From Capsulimonadaceae bacterium (GTDB taxonomy: Bacteria > Armatimonadota > Armatimonadia > Armatimonadales > Capsulimonadaceae), in the NCBI GenBank assembly GCA_031292625.1, contig JARLGU010000015.1, positions 124,001 through 188,000 of the forward strand: 64,000 nt of DNA, in the 5' to 3' direction. Below are positions 27,180 to 35,560 of the stretch, piece after piece. The translations under genes were made by a program, and so were the position numbers. The notes beneath the pieces are model-generated. The model saw only the letters and a list, made by a program, of their open reading frames with translations. It searched no databases and was not told the origin of the DNA. Each line of letters begins with the position of its first letter. Positions within the stretch are counted from its first letter, which is position 1.

Positions 27180-28151
27180 ATGAAAACCTCGCTTCTCGGG
27201 GAAACTGCGTCGGCTGGCGGCCTCAAGGTTGAGGGCGCCGCCGAGCCCATGCGCGATCTGCCTGCGTCCGTCCACGCTCCCGTGCGCACGCTGGGCATTG
27301 GAAACACCGGCGCACCATTTACGCGTGCAGCCATGCACGTCTTCCACACGGTCGTCAATGGCAACCTTGGCTGTCACGACCATACCTTCATGGAAATTGC
27401 GCTCGTAACGAGCGGGCAAGGGACGCATGTCAGTCAATCCGGTACGTTGCCGCTCGCAACGGCGGATGTGATTGTTTTGCGCCCGGGCGCGTGGCACGCC
27501 TACGTTGCTTGCGAGAATCTTGGGGTGTTTAACTGCTGCGTGAGCATGCAGTTTCTAAGCCGCGACCTTGCGTTCGCGTCCGAACAAGCCGCGCTCAACC
27601 AGTTGTTCTGGGTGAGACCGTTAGCCGGCAATAACCGGGGTGTTTTTAGTTTGCACCTCGGCGAACAGGAGAAGGCCAGCTGCGAGGAACAACTTCGGCG
27701 GGTGGTCGCATGCAATGGCAATAAGAGCGATCCCTGCAGCTTTGTCGAAGGGGTGGGGCATCTACTGATCGCCTTGAGCATCATCGGCCGTCAAATCGAG
27801 CTCGTCGACGGTGAGGCATCCGCGCAGGCGGCGCATCCCGCCGTTCTTGCGTGTCGCGCGCTGATTGAAGATCGATGTGAATACGAGTGGACGTTGGATG
27901 AGCTTGCGCAAAAAGTTCACGTTGCTCCGGAATACCTCGTGCGCATCTTTAAGCGCGACTCAGGCATTAGTCCGATCGCTTTTCTGATGCGTTGCCGGGC
28001 GGAGCGCGCGGCTCTCTTGCTCTTGCGCAGCAAGAAGTCCATTGCCGAAATTGGCGAGGAAGTGGGATGGAGCGAGCCAAGCTATTTTGCGCGCTGCTTT
28101 AAGAAGTGCTACGGAATGTCCGCATCCACATATCGCGAACGCTTTGGATAA
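27180..28151 (+). CDS. AraC-family transcriptional regulator with N-terminal cupin
   Basis: The 323-residue protein has a cupin-like sensing domain (about 50-160, with HDHTFMEIALVTSGQGTHVSQ and ADVIVLRPGAWHAY) and a C-terminal AraC DNA-binding domain (about 225-320). The latter shows two helix-turn-helix units: WTLDELAQKVHVAPEYLVRIFKR and SIAEIGEEVGWSEPSYFARCFKK. Such proteins usually sense a sugar or related small molecule. It is divergent from the PhyH/UroD-like pair and most likely controls it. Confidence 0.88.
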   Translation: MKTSLLGETASAGGLKVEGAAEPMRDLPASVHAPVRTLGIGNTGAPFTRAAMHVFHTVVNGNLGCHDHTFMEIALVTSGQGTHVSQSGTLPLATADVIVLRPGAWHAYVACENLGVFNCCVSMQFLSRDLAFASEQAALNQLFWVRPLAGNNRGVFSLHLGEQEKASCEEQLRRVVACNGNKSDPCSFVEGVGHLLIALSIIGRQIELVDGEASAQAAHPAVLACRALIEDRCEYEWTLDELAQKVHVAPEYLVRIFKRDSGISPIAFLMRCRAERAALLLLRSKKSIAEIGEEVGWSEPSYFARCFKKCYGMSASTYRERFG

Positions 28152-28187
28152 CGGCGGGAGGGTTCGGACGGAATTTCCGGTGAGGCC

Positions 28188-28218
28188 TTGACGAAACGCC
28201 TGTTTTGCCAAGTATGAT
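28188..28218 (+). promoter_or_regulatory. Promoter of recQ
   Basis: TTGACG (28188-28193), a 19-bp spacer and TATGAT (28213-28218). Transcription should start near 28225-28226, at the GTG codon taken as the recQ start. Confidence 0.5.
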
Positions 28219-28225
28219 AAAGGTC

Positions 28226-30340
28226 GTGTCTGATGATCTGCAAACCTCGCTGCGTGACCTCTTCGGCTTTTCAGCTTTTCGTCCACTTCAGGAAAGGGCC
28301 GTTCGCTCCGCCCTTGCTGGACGCGATGCGCTGGTCGTGATGCCTACTGGCGCGGGAAAGTCGCTGTGCTTTCAGCTTCCCGCGCTAATGACCGACGGCG
28401 TAACGGTGGTGGTTTCTCCGCTCATCGCGCTGATGCAGGATCAGGTGATGGCGCTCAAGCGCGAGGATATTCGCTCTGAACTGGGCGTCGAATCTCTTTC
28501 GTCGCTACAGACTCCCTCGGAGCAGCGCGCAGTCATGGCTCGACTTGCCCAGCGCCAAGTCCGGTTGCTGTACGTGGCCCCCGAACGCTTTCGATCGCAA
28601 GGATTTGTCGAGGCGTTGCGGAGCGTTGACGTCAAACGTTTCGTGGTCGACGAGGCGCATTGCATCAGCGAGTGGGGACACGATTTTCGTCCGGACTACC
28701 TTTCCCTTCGCTCGATGATCGACGAACTGGGCTCGCCGCCCGTGATGGCGTTGACGGCTACGGCTACCGTGCGCGTTCAGAAGTCCATCGTGAACAACCT
28801 TCGCCTCTCGGAACCCGATATTATCGTCGGCGGCTTCGATCGGCCGAACTTGCATTGGTCAGTCCACCGCTGCGCCTCGGAGACTGATCGTCGCGAGAAG
28901 CTTGCCCGCGCGCTGCCCAAGCTCGCGTCGGCAGGCGCTTGCGGACTTATCTACACGTCAACGCGCAAGATGTGCGAGGAGATCGGGGCGATTGCGTCCA
29001 ATGCGCTGAGGGATCTCGGCTACAAGGCAGGCATCTACCACGCGGGGATCGATGGAGCCGAGCGGACGGATGCCCAGTTGCGCTGGCTAGAGGGCGATGT
29101 GCGTCTGCTCGTCGCGACGAGCGCGTTTGGAATGGGGGTGGATAAGCCTGATGTTCGCTACGTCATCCACGTCGGCTTTCCGGAAAGTCTCGAGGCATAC
29201 TATCAGGAAGCGGGGCGCGCCGGCCGCGATGGGCGCCGTAGCCGCTGCATGATGCTCACGGCTCCTCTCGACCGCAAGACAAGACAATGGTTTATCGAGA
29301 ACGACACGTTAACGGCGTCGGATGTTGAGTCGACGTACCGTTTTGTCGCTGGGAACCGGGATGGCGATGAGGCGCTAGTTTCTCGCGGGGCGTTGCTTCG
29401 GCAGTTGAGTTTTACGCCTACAAAACTTCGCCTGGCGGTGGCCCAATTGGAGCGTGCGTCCCTGGTGCAGTCGGTAACCGAGACGTCAGACGATATGCAT
29501 CTTGCGATAGGCTCGGAGAAGTGGAACGCTGCCCTTAGGACCCGTATCGAGTCGGGGTTGAGCCAACAAAGGGACGAGAGGCTTCGCCGGTTGGACGAGA
29601 TGGTTGAATACACAAGGATGGCCTCGTGCCGCAGACGGGCAATCTTGTCATATTTCGGCGATGAACTCGTTCAGTCGGAGGCAGCCGTCTGCTGCGACAA
29701 TTGCGCGAATCCGCCAAAGGCGCCAGCGCCGAAACGGACGGCATCGAGCGCGGTCCCGATGCCTGAGAAGATCGTAACCGGCGATCTGCATTCGATATTG
29801 CAGGGCTTGGATGCTCTTTGGCCGGCCCGCGGGGCGACGAGGCTCAACGCTCTGCTGCGAGGCTCGCATGGAAAGACCATTACGGAGAAGGATGCCGCGA
29901 GCCCGCTGTTTGGAGCGCTTAAAGGATTTTCCAAGGACAGGGTGACCGGCGTACTGAACATGCTCATCACTCAAGGTTTGCTTTGTCAGGGCGGCGAGGA
30001 CGAGTATTTCGTGGTGACGGTGTCCGAAGAGGGACGCCGCGCGTGGCAGGAGCGCTTGCCGCTGCAACTTGCGCTGCCCGTCGCCCGGAGCGGATCCGCC
30101 GCGCCGCGCGGGGCGGATGACGCGCTATTTGGCGCGTTGCGCGAGTGGCGACGAGAACAGGCCAGAGCTAAGGCCGTTCCGCCATACGTAATTCTTTCCG
30201 ACGCAACGATCCGGGCTATCGCGGCGGCTCGTCCCGCCAATGCGTCGGAATTGCTCGCTGTGCCGGGGATTGGCGACGTTAAGCTTGAAAAGTACGGAAG
30301 GGCCGTCCTTGATGTCGTTTGCGACGCGAAGGGCGAATAG
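28226..30340 (+). CDS. recQ: ATP-dependent DNA helicase RecQ
   Basis: The 704-residue protein has the complete RecQ layout: helicase motif I PTGAGKSLCFQLPA, motif II DEAHCISEWGHDFRPDYLSL, motif VI EAGRAGRDG, the zinc-binding Cys set CRRRAILSYFG ... CCDNC, a winged-helix region and a C-terminal HRDC domain (ASELLAVPGIGDVKLEKYG). It unwinds DNA 3'-5' in recombination and repair. The start is taken as GTG 28226, 7 nt after a TATGAT -10 box with no Shine-Dalgarno. ATG 28214 and TTG 28205 are in frame but overlap or precede the promoter. An alternative start changes only 4-7 residues. Confidence 0.95.
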   Translation: MSDDLQTSLRDLFGFSAFRPLQERAVRSALAGRDALVVMPTGAGKSLCFQLPALMTDGVTVVVSPLIALMQDQVMALKREDIRSELGVESLSSLQTPSEQRAVMARLAQRQVRLLYVAPERFRSQGFVEALRSVDVKRFVVDEAHCISEWGHDFRPDYLSLRSMIDELGSPPVMALTATATVRVQKSIVNNLRLSEPDIIVGGFDRPNLHWSVHRCASETDRREKLARALPKLASAGACGLIYTSTRKMCEEIGAIASNALRDLGYKAGIYHAGIDGAERTDAQLRWLEGDVRLLVATSAFGMGVDKPDVRYVIHVGFPESLEAYYQEAGRAGRDGRRSRCMMLTAPLDRKTRQWFIENDTLTASDVESTYRFVAGNRDGDEALVSRGALLRQLSFTPTKLRLAVAQLERASLVQSVTETSDDMHLAIGSEKWNAALRTRIESGLSQQRDERLRRLDEMVEYTRMASCRRRAILSYFGDELVQSEAAVCCDNCANPPKAPAPKRTASSAVPMPEKIVTGDLHSILQGLDALWPARGATRLNALLRGSHGKTITEKDAASPLFGALKGFSKDRVTGVLNMLITQGLLCQGGEDEYFVVTVSEEGRRAWQERLPLQLALPVARSGSAAPRGADDALFGALREWRREQARAKAVPPYVILSDATIRAIAAARPANASELLAVPGIGDVKLEKYGRAVLDVVCDAKGE

Positions 30341-30516
30341 GCGGCCTGCGCGTGGTCGATATTCTCTTCGAGTGGTCGAGCGACCCTGACTCGCTCCTGC
30401 ATCTTGCGGCGGCGGCTTCAGCGCTCGATCCACGCGGCTGCCGTTTGCGCGATCACTGTCTTGGCCCCATTGAGTGATTTAGCCAAGTTGTTATCGACGG
30501 CATGAAAAGAAATGCG

Positions 30517-32400
30517 CTAGCCGGCGCCGTGCTCCAGGAGCGAGATTAGGCCAAGCAGCCCGCCAACGAGATCGAACGGATCTCCCTCCGCGTAATCGCA
30601 GCCTTCGCCAGTTTTTGACGAGTAGCTGCGATGGACATGGCGGTGCGAGCGCCACTCGCGCAGCAAGAGCGCCTCGGAGCGGATCGCAAGATCTTCGCCG
30701 ATCGTGCCGAGGTTGTAGTGCCGGAGCGCTAGATATACGAGGAAGTTAAGCCGCGCATCGATCCTGCCTCGATCCGGCGCATTGTCATGGAAGGCCGGAT
30801 CGTTGCGCGCTATCGACGGCAGACACCAGTCGCCCCAGAACTCGGTGGGGTTCGCGAGGTGTCCGCTGACAATCCTTGCTGCCTGGTCGTGCGATGGTAT
30901 TCGTCCAAGGAGCGCGTAGAAGTTCGCTGGCGAGATGCGGCGGTCGAGTTGGCCCGTATCAAGGCGGCGATTGAGGTAGAGCCCGTCTTCTTCGCTCCAA
31001 AAGCGATTGTAGTGTCCGCGATAACGGTCGGCTCTGGCGCGCAGTTCGGCTGCTTCCTTCTTACGGCCAATCGTTCGAGCGATTTCGCCGAGGCAATCGC
31101 AGTCCCAAATGTACAAAGCGGTCAGCCCGGCATCGCCGAACTCCAGAACGCTCTTCTTCTTGTCGAAGAGAACGTCGTCGTATACCGGTGAGTTTTCGAT
31201 CCCCGATTCTTGTTTTGCGCCAGCAAGATCGTTCACGCCCTCCGTCTCCCGGCGGTTGCCGATGACGGAGTCATAGGGCTGGCTGCCCCAGGCAAGGAGA
31301 CCGCCGTTGTCGCGACGATCCGCCCACCAGCGGTTCCACGCCAGCAGGTCGTCAAAGACAGCCTCCGCGACCCATTCATCGCCGAAGCGCTGCAAAAGGT
31401 CGAGCACGGCAAAGGAGCCAACAGGGGGCGCCGATCGATCGCGCGTCACGAAGCCAAAAGCAGTCGAGACCGACGGCACGAACCCCAGACGGAATCGCAC
31501 CGGCGGAATGTTGCCGCCAGCGTCTCTCTCCCAGATGAACTGGCGCATGATCTCAATGATATTGGCGTAGGCGAGTTCCTTGCTGTCGACGGCCGCCAAG
31601 AGCGCCGCGTAAAACGCGTCCTGCCCGCTAAGCGCCCAGCCTCCCTCCGCGAGTGACTGCAGGCGCGACGAGGGGCTGATCACGCGATCGCCGTCAGGGT
31701 CGTAGATGGTGTTCCATGCGACTGCCGTCTGGACGGCATCGTATACATCGCCCTGCTTTCCGAAAAAGGTGCGACGGCGGTGTTGTTCGGCGCGCCGCGT
31801 GATAATCGCTGCCTTGATTTCGCTGAGCGTCCGCCGCCGTCCGGTCGAAAGGCCGATGTCATCGGTAAGCGGAAATGCGAGGTAGGCCGCCTGCGTTGGG
31901 AGGTTTGCTCGTTCGACGGGCGGAACCGTCGCATAGACGCTGATCGTATCGTCCCCGTTATGCGCGACAAGCGTATCGGTCATTCGCTGCACGCACCCCG
32001 CGCGATTCCAAAGAATTCCGGCTTCGACGACGAGCATCGATGGAACAGCTTTTGAAGGCGCTGGCGTAATGAGTAGCACGAGATCCGCCCCGTCCCGTGC
32101 GCTTTCGACGCGCATGTCGATGCCGTTCCAACGAAGCGTTAGATCCGTGTAGGCCCCGTCGGTGGCATGCGCGCCCAACCGGAGATCCTCGCGGCCTGGC
32201 AAGGCCTCCTTGAGATACTTGCCATTGGAAGCCGCCAGCAACGCAAGATTGATCGCGAAGCCGCCCTTGGGTTCGTCATCCGTGACAATCGCCTCGTCAT
32301 CGGGTTTAGGCCCTAGCCAGACATGTGAAAGAACGCTGCGTACATTCCAGGTGTTCCAGCCGGATGCCAGTTTTCGTTTGAGGTCAATATAGGGTTGCAT
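30517..32400 (-). CDS. GH63-like (alpha/alpha)6 glycoside hydrolase
   Basis: The 627-residue protein has no signal peptide. From about residue 200 it shows a barrel with GKQGDVYDAVQTAVAWNTIYD, ESGIENSPVYDD (a feature of GH63 mannosylglycerate hydrolase-like and glucosidase-like enzymes), GDWCLPSIARNDPAF and a late VHRSYSSKTGEGCDYAEGD. The N-terminal 190 residues look like a beta-sandwich. Catalytic acids cannot be assigned with certainty, and the substrate (an alpha-glucoside or alpha-mannoside) is inference. GGGAGA lies upstream of the ATG. It is convergent with recQ. Confidence 0.7.
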   Translation of the reverse strand: MQPYIDLKRKLASGWNTWNVRSVLSHVWLGPKPDDEAIVTDDEPKGGFAINLALLAASNGKYLKEALPGREDLRLGAHATDGAYTDLTLRWNGIDMRVESARDGADLVLLITPAPSKAVPSMLVVEAGILWNRAGCVQRMTDTLVAHNGDDTISVYATVPPVERANLPTQAAYLAFPLTDDIGLSTGRRRTLSEIKAAIITRRAEQHRRRTFFGKQGDVYDAVQTAVAWNTIYDPDGDRVISPSSRLQSLAEGGWALSGQDAFYAALLAAVDSKELAYANIIEIMRQFIWERDAGGNIPPVRFRLGFVPSVSTAFGFVTRDRSAPPVGSFAVLDLLQRFGDEWVAEAVFDDLLAWNRWWADRRDNGGLLAWGSQPYDSVIGNRRETEGVNDLAGAKQESGIENSPVYDDVLFDKKKSVLEFGDAGLTALYIWDCDCLGEIARTIGRKKEAAELRARADRYRGHYNRFWSEEDGLYLNRRLDTGQLDRRISPANFYALLGRIPSHDQAARIVSGHLANPTEFWGDWCLPSIARNDPAFHDNAPDRGRIDARLNFLVYLALRHYNLGTIGEDLAIRSEALLLREWRSHRHVHRSYSSKTGEGCDYAEGDPFDLVGGLLGLISLLEHGAG

Positions 32401-33001
32401 GGGATCTCCCGGTTGCCGGGCCGCGCGTAGACTAGACCGCCGCCGTCGTGGGGTTATACGCTTACTAATTCGTCGCGGCCGCCTTCGTTTCCTCGTATCT
32501 AAATCGCGTAACTTAATCCGCCTGAGGAAGCAGCCTCGTTAGCGCGCACCTATTATGGCAATAGCTTGTAAGGAAAGTCAACAAGTGGTCACCAGAGCCG
32601 AGATAGCGGTGTCCACGGTTTGGCCGACTCATGCCTTCGTTGAATACGCCGAAAAGGGGATTAAGACGAGGGGCCGTTTGGGCATAAGTATATTAAGATG
32701 CAAGGAGAAAGCGCTCCCGCTTTCTGGGCTACAAGTCCCATTGCCCCACATCGCAGGCTGACGAAGGGCAGTCTTTCCTCTGGGGCATTTCGCGATCGCT
32801 TTCTTTGAGGCACAATAAGCGTGTGTTCCGCAATCGATGCGACGCTTGGCGCGATCCAAATGGAATGCGCGGATGTCGTACAGCGGCCTTTCGAGGCCAT
32901 CGTACGCTACACCGCCAGCCCAACCGAGCTATACGGTTAGACGCAGGTCGTCCCGCAGTGTTCGGTCGATTAAGGAGCCGGTTAGAGCGAAAGGAGGGTG
33001 A
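32401..33001. other. Gene-poor interval with a possible transcript start
   Basis: No conventional gene is evident. On the plus strand TATATT (32689-32694) is followed by AGAAAGCG/CGCTTTCT (32706-32713 and 32718-32725), a perfect 8-bp hairpin near the start of any transcript begun there. Short frames exist at 32698-32808 (36 codons) and from GTG 32821 to TAG 32940 (39 codons), neither with a ribosome binding site. Confidence 0.35.
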
Positions 33002-33157
33002 ATGGTAGTAGACGAAGAGAATTGCTTCCATTTGGAGGTTGGACGGCTTAAGCTGACAATGACGTTCGCGAGCGCAACCTTCCAACGACCCGAATTAACG
33101 CTCTCTGTTCTTGATGGGAACGATTCCGCACCGATTCGCAGCGCCATTCGCCTGTGA
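33002..33157 (+). CDS. Small 51-residue protein with a very strong ribosome binding site
   Basis: ATG 33002 is preceded by AAAGGAGGGTG, one of the best Shine-Dalgarno matches in the window. The peptide (starting MVVDEENCFHLEVGRLKL) is soluble and beta-rich in appearance. After the TGA the same frame continues for about 40 protein-like codons (for example VRKTGRELAPRLVAAVLQQ) to TAA 33281-33283. A terminator hairpin follows 8 nt after that. It may be a small gene, a gene broken by a stop, or less likely a recoded stop. I know of no family. Confidence 0.42.
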   Translation: MVVDEENCFHLEVGRLKLTMTFASATFQRPELTLSVLDGNDSAPIRSAIRL

Positions 33158-33290
33158 GTCCGTAAGACAGGGCGGGAACTTGCGCCAAGGCTCGTAGCAG
33201 CCGTTTTACAACAGGACAAATACGGAGCCGGATTGGACCTTGCAGGTGCAAGGAGCGTTGAGCGACCCACAATTGAATAATCACTGAAAT

Positions 33291-33326
33291 ACGGAGGGGT
33301 TCCTGTGGAGCCCCTCCGTTGTTCTC
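33291..33326 (+). terminator. Strong intrinsic terminator
   Basis: ACGGAGGGG (33291-33299) pairs with CCCCTCCGT (33311-33319), extended inside by TCC/GGA around a TGT loop, and is followed by TTGTTCT. It ends a plus-strand transcript that would include the small gene at 33002. Confidence 0.75.
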
Positions 33327-33410
33327 ATGTACGCGATCCGTGATTGTCACGCGGACTAAGTGGAGGATCGGTCCATTGCTTGGCGTGTCGCAATCTCTGC
33401 GTGCGGGCCG

Positions 33411-33938
33411 CTACCATCCGGCCAGCGCCGCCGCGACCGCTGAGAGGCAGATTGCGAGCGTCAGTTGGGGTAAGCATCCGGCCTGCTGGTAAATCCGCCC
33501 CAATCCCCTGGAATCGTGGCGCGCGTTGCGCGTGGGCGGAGATTTGGTATAGTCTGGGCAGGGGACTCGAAACGATTCCGGACGGTTATCGCGCCAGACG
33601 ACGAGGCTCGCGCTGCTGTCGGTAGACGGCGGATAATTGCTTGTGAGTTGAAAAACGACCTCGCCGTCGCCGGGAAGAAGTCGTCCGCCTTCGAAGTAAA
33701 GATAACTTGCGCCGCCGGCATCGGTTATCCAGCGCACTGCCTGGAATCCGGGCGGAGTAAGCTCGCACGTCGGCGCCTCGGGATACATCGGACCATTAGG
33801 GCCGGAGCGAAACCTGTACGGGCCAATCTCGACACGGGTTATGCCGGTGCTGTCCGCGGCCTCCGACAGGCTTATCTGATACAATATCCCGGTTACGACC
33901 TGGTGCGTTTCAACGAGCGGCGCTGTAATCGTTGCCAT
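33411..33938 (-). CDS. Hypothetical protein with C-terminal membrane segment
   Basis: This 175-residue protein (starting MATITAPLVETHQVVTG) is beta-rich over residues 1-130 and ends with a hydrophobic segment LTLAICLSAVAAALAGW, so it may be tail-anchored. GGAGG lies 12 nt upstream of ATG 33938; the in-frame upstream extension reads through the promoter and is rejected. An extended -10 TGGTACAAT on the minus strand (33989-33984) would start transcription about 40 nt before the gene. No family is recognised. Confidence 0.6.
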   Translation of the reverse strand: MATITAPLVETHQVVTGILYQISLSEAADSTGITRVEIGPYRFRSGPNGPMYPEAPTCELTPPGFQAVRWITDAGGASYLYFEGGRLLPGDGEVVFQLTSNYPPSTDSSASLVVWRDNRPESFRVPCPDYTKSPPTRNARHDSRGLGRIYQQAGCLPQLTLAICLSAVAAALAGW

Positions 33939-34062
33939 GAGAGAGCGGTCCTCCAAGATGCTGGTCTCGACGGAATCGACGCTATTGTACCAGAGTGGCA
34001 ATTTGATTCCTATCTGACAACGTCTCTCGATCGGAATTCGAGTGTATTGCTCCTTCCTAGAT

Positions 34063-34092
34063 TTGACATGAAGATCGTGATCAGGGTAAAAT
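34063..34092 (+). promoter_or_regulatory. Promoter of rimO
   Basis: TTGACA (34063-34068), an 18-bp spacer and TAAAAT (34087-34092). The leader would be about 36 nt, with GAGG before the TTG start of rimO. Confidence 0.65.
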
Positions 34093-34134
34093 ACAGGTCG
34101 CTTTCGTGTCCGTGAGGCGGATGAGGATATACGT

Positions 34135-35505
34135 TTGACCAAGGTTGGTCTGATACAACTCGGGTGCCCCAAAAACCAGGTTGACGCCGAAGAGATGTTG
34201 GGCGCGATCATGGAGAATGGGGATAAGAGCTGCGAGATTGCTGGCGATAAGAACGCCGCGGATGTGCTGATCGTCAATACATGCGCTTTTATCGACTCCG
34301 CCAAAGAAGAGAGCGTCAACGCAATTCTTGATGCGGTTCGTCTGAAGACGCATGGCAGCGTAAAGCGAGTGATCGTTACGGGCTGTCTGGCGCAGCGATA
34401 CGGTGAGGACTTGGCGAAGGAAATCCCGGAAGTGGATGCCTTCCTTGGAGTTGAAAGCGCTCACTCGATCAGTAATGTCGTTTTTGGCGAGCTCCCATCC
34501 CAGCGGACGCAGCTAACGGCGCTGACGGATCGGTATCCATTGGTCCCTCGATCGAGGGCAAGGGCGGGATCGCCGTGGACCGCCTATCTCAAAGTTTCCG
34601 AGGGATGCGATCACGGCTGCACATTTTGCTCCATTCCTTCGTTCCGGGGCCGGCATCGATCTAAGCCGATCGAGCGGCTGGTCGCTGAAGCGACGGACTT
34701 AGCGCGCTCTGGGGCGCGAGAGCTTTGTTTGATCGCGCAGGATACGACCGCGTATGGAATGGATCTGTACCGGCGGCTGGCGTTGCCGGAATTGCTTCAA
34801 GCGTTGTGCGCCGTAGAGGGCATTGATTGGCTTCGGCTTTTGTATTGCTACCCGACGATGGTCGGCGATCAGCTGATTGAGACGATGGCGCGGGAGCGCA
34901 AGGTTCTTCCGTATATGGATATTCCCCTTCAACATGGCGACGACGAGATGTTGAAGGCAATGAAGCGGGGCGGTACAGTCAAGCAGTATACGCGGCTCTT
35001 TGAGCGTATGCGCGAGGCGATCCCGAACCTAACTCTCAGAACGACGTTTATTGTAGGGTTTCCGGGCGAGACAGCGGAGCAGTTTGACAATCTCATGCGG
35101 TTCGTTGACGAGATTCGCTTCGATCGTTTGGGAGTGTTTTTGTACTCGAAGGAAGAGAATACTCCGGCAGCGTTGCTTGCCGATGAGGTGAGCCGGAAAA
35201 TCGCGATTGGCCGCCGTGACCGGTTGATGAAGGTGCAACGCTCGATTAGCCGTGAAATGAACTCGGATTGGATCGGCCGGGAGATTGAAGTGCTCGTCGA
35301 ACGGCCGCGTGGAGAGCATTGGCTGGCCCGATCGTGGCGAGATGCGCCTGAGATCGACGGGGCCGTTGTATTGAATGGCGACGCAAAGCCCGGGGAAATC
35401 GTCAATGCGATCGTGACCGGCGCGGATGACTACGATTTGATTGCTGACGCGACCGGCGCGAACGCGGCCGGTAGTTCGATTTTGGTGGCGGAAGCGCACG
35501 CCTGA
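34135..35505 (+). CDS. rimO: Ribosomal protein S12 methylthiotransferase RimO
   Basis: The 456-residue protein has the UPF0004 N-terminal domain (GLIQLGCPKNQVDAEEMLG, VNTCAFIDSAKEES), the radical-SAM cluster CDHGCTFCSIPSFRGRHRSK (CxxxCxxC), and a C-terminal TRAM domain with GREIEVLVE. SIPSFRGRHRSKPIE is typical of RimO rather than MiaB. It methylthiolates Asp in ribosomal protein S12. The start is TTG 34135, where the family N-terminus begins; GAGG lies about 9 nt upstream. Confidence 0.95.
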   Translation: MTKVGLIQLGCPKNQVDAEEMLGAIMENGDKSCEIAGDKNAADVLIVNTCAFIDSAKEESVNAILDAVRLKTHGSVKRVIVTGCLAQRYGEDLAKEIPEVDAFLGVESAHSISNVVFGELPSQRTQLTALTDRYPLVPRSRARAGSPWTAYLKVSEGCDHGCTFCSIPSFRGRHRSKPIERLVAEATDLARSGARELCLIAQDTTAYGMDLYRRLALPELLQALCAVEGIDWLRLLYCYPTMVGDQLIETMARERKVLPYMDIPLQHGDDEMLKAMKRGGTVKQYTRLFERMREAIPNLTLRTTFIVGFPGETAEQFDNLMRFVDEIRFDRLGVFLYSKEENTPAALLADEVSRKIAIGRRDRLMKVQRSISREMNSDWIGREIEVLVERPRGEHWLARSWRDAPEIDGAVVLNGDAKPGEIVNAIVTGADDYDLIADATGANAAGSSILVAEAHA

Positions 35506-35560
35506 TTTTACGAGCGCGTATGTTTGATTTCCAGGCAGAACCTGGCTATGGAGGGTTTCA

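Noticed and set aside
32805-33008. 67-codon Arg-rich frame
   Set aside because: Arg-rich composition typical of shadow frames and no ribosome binding site.
33155-33157. Selenocysteine codon
   Set aside because: No suitable hairpin directly after the TGA and no redox-type motif around it.
32689-33326. Known large structured RNA (OLE, tmRNA or RNase P type)
   Set aside because: None of the conserved sequence blocks of these RNAs is readable here; a novel RNA cannot be excluded.
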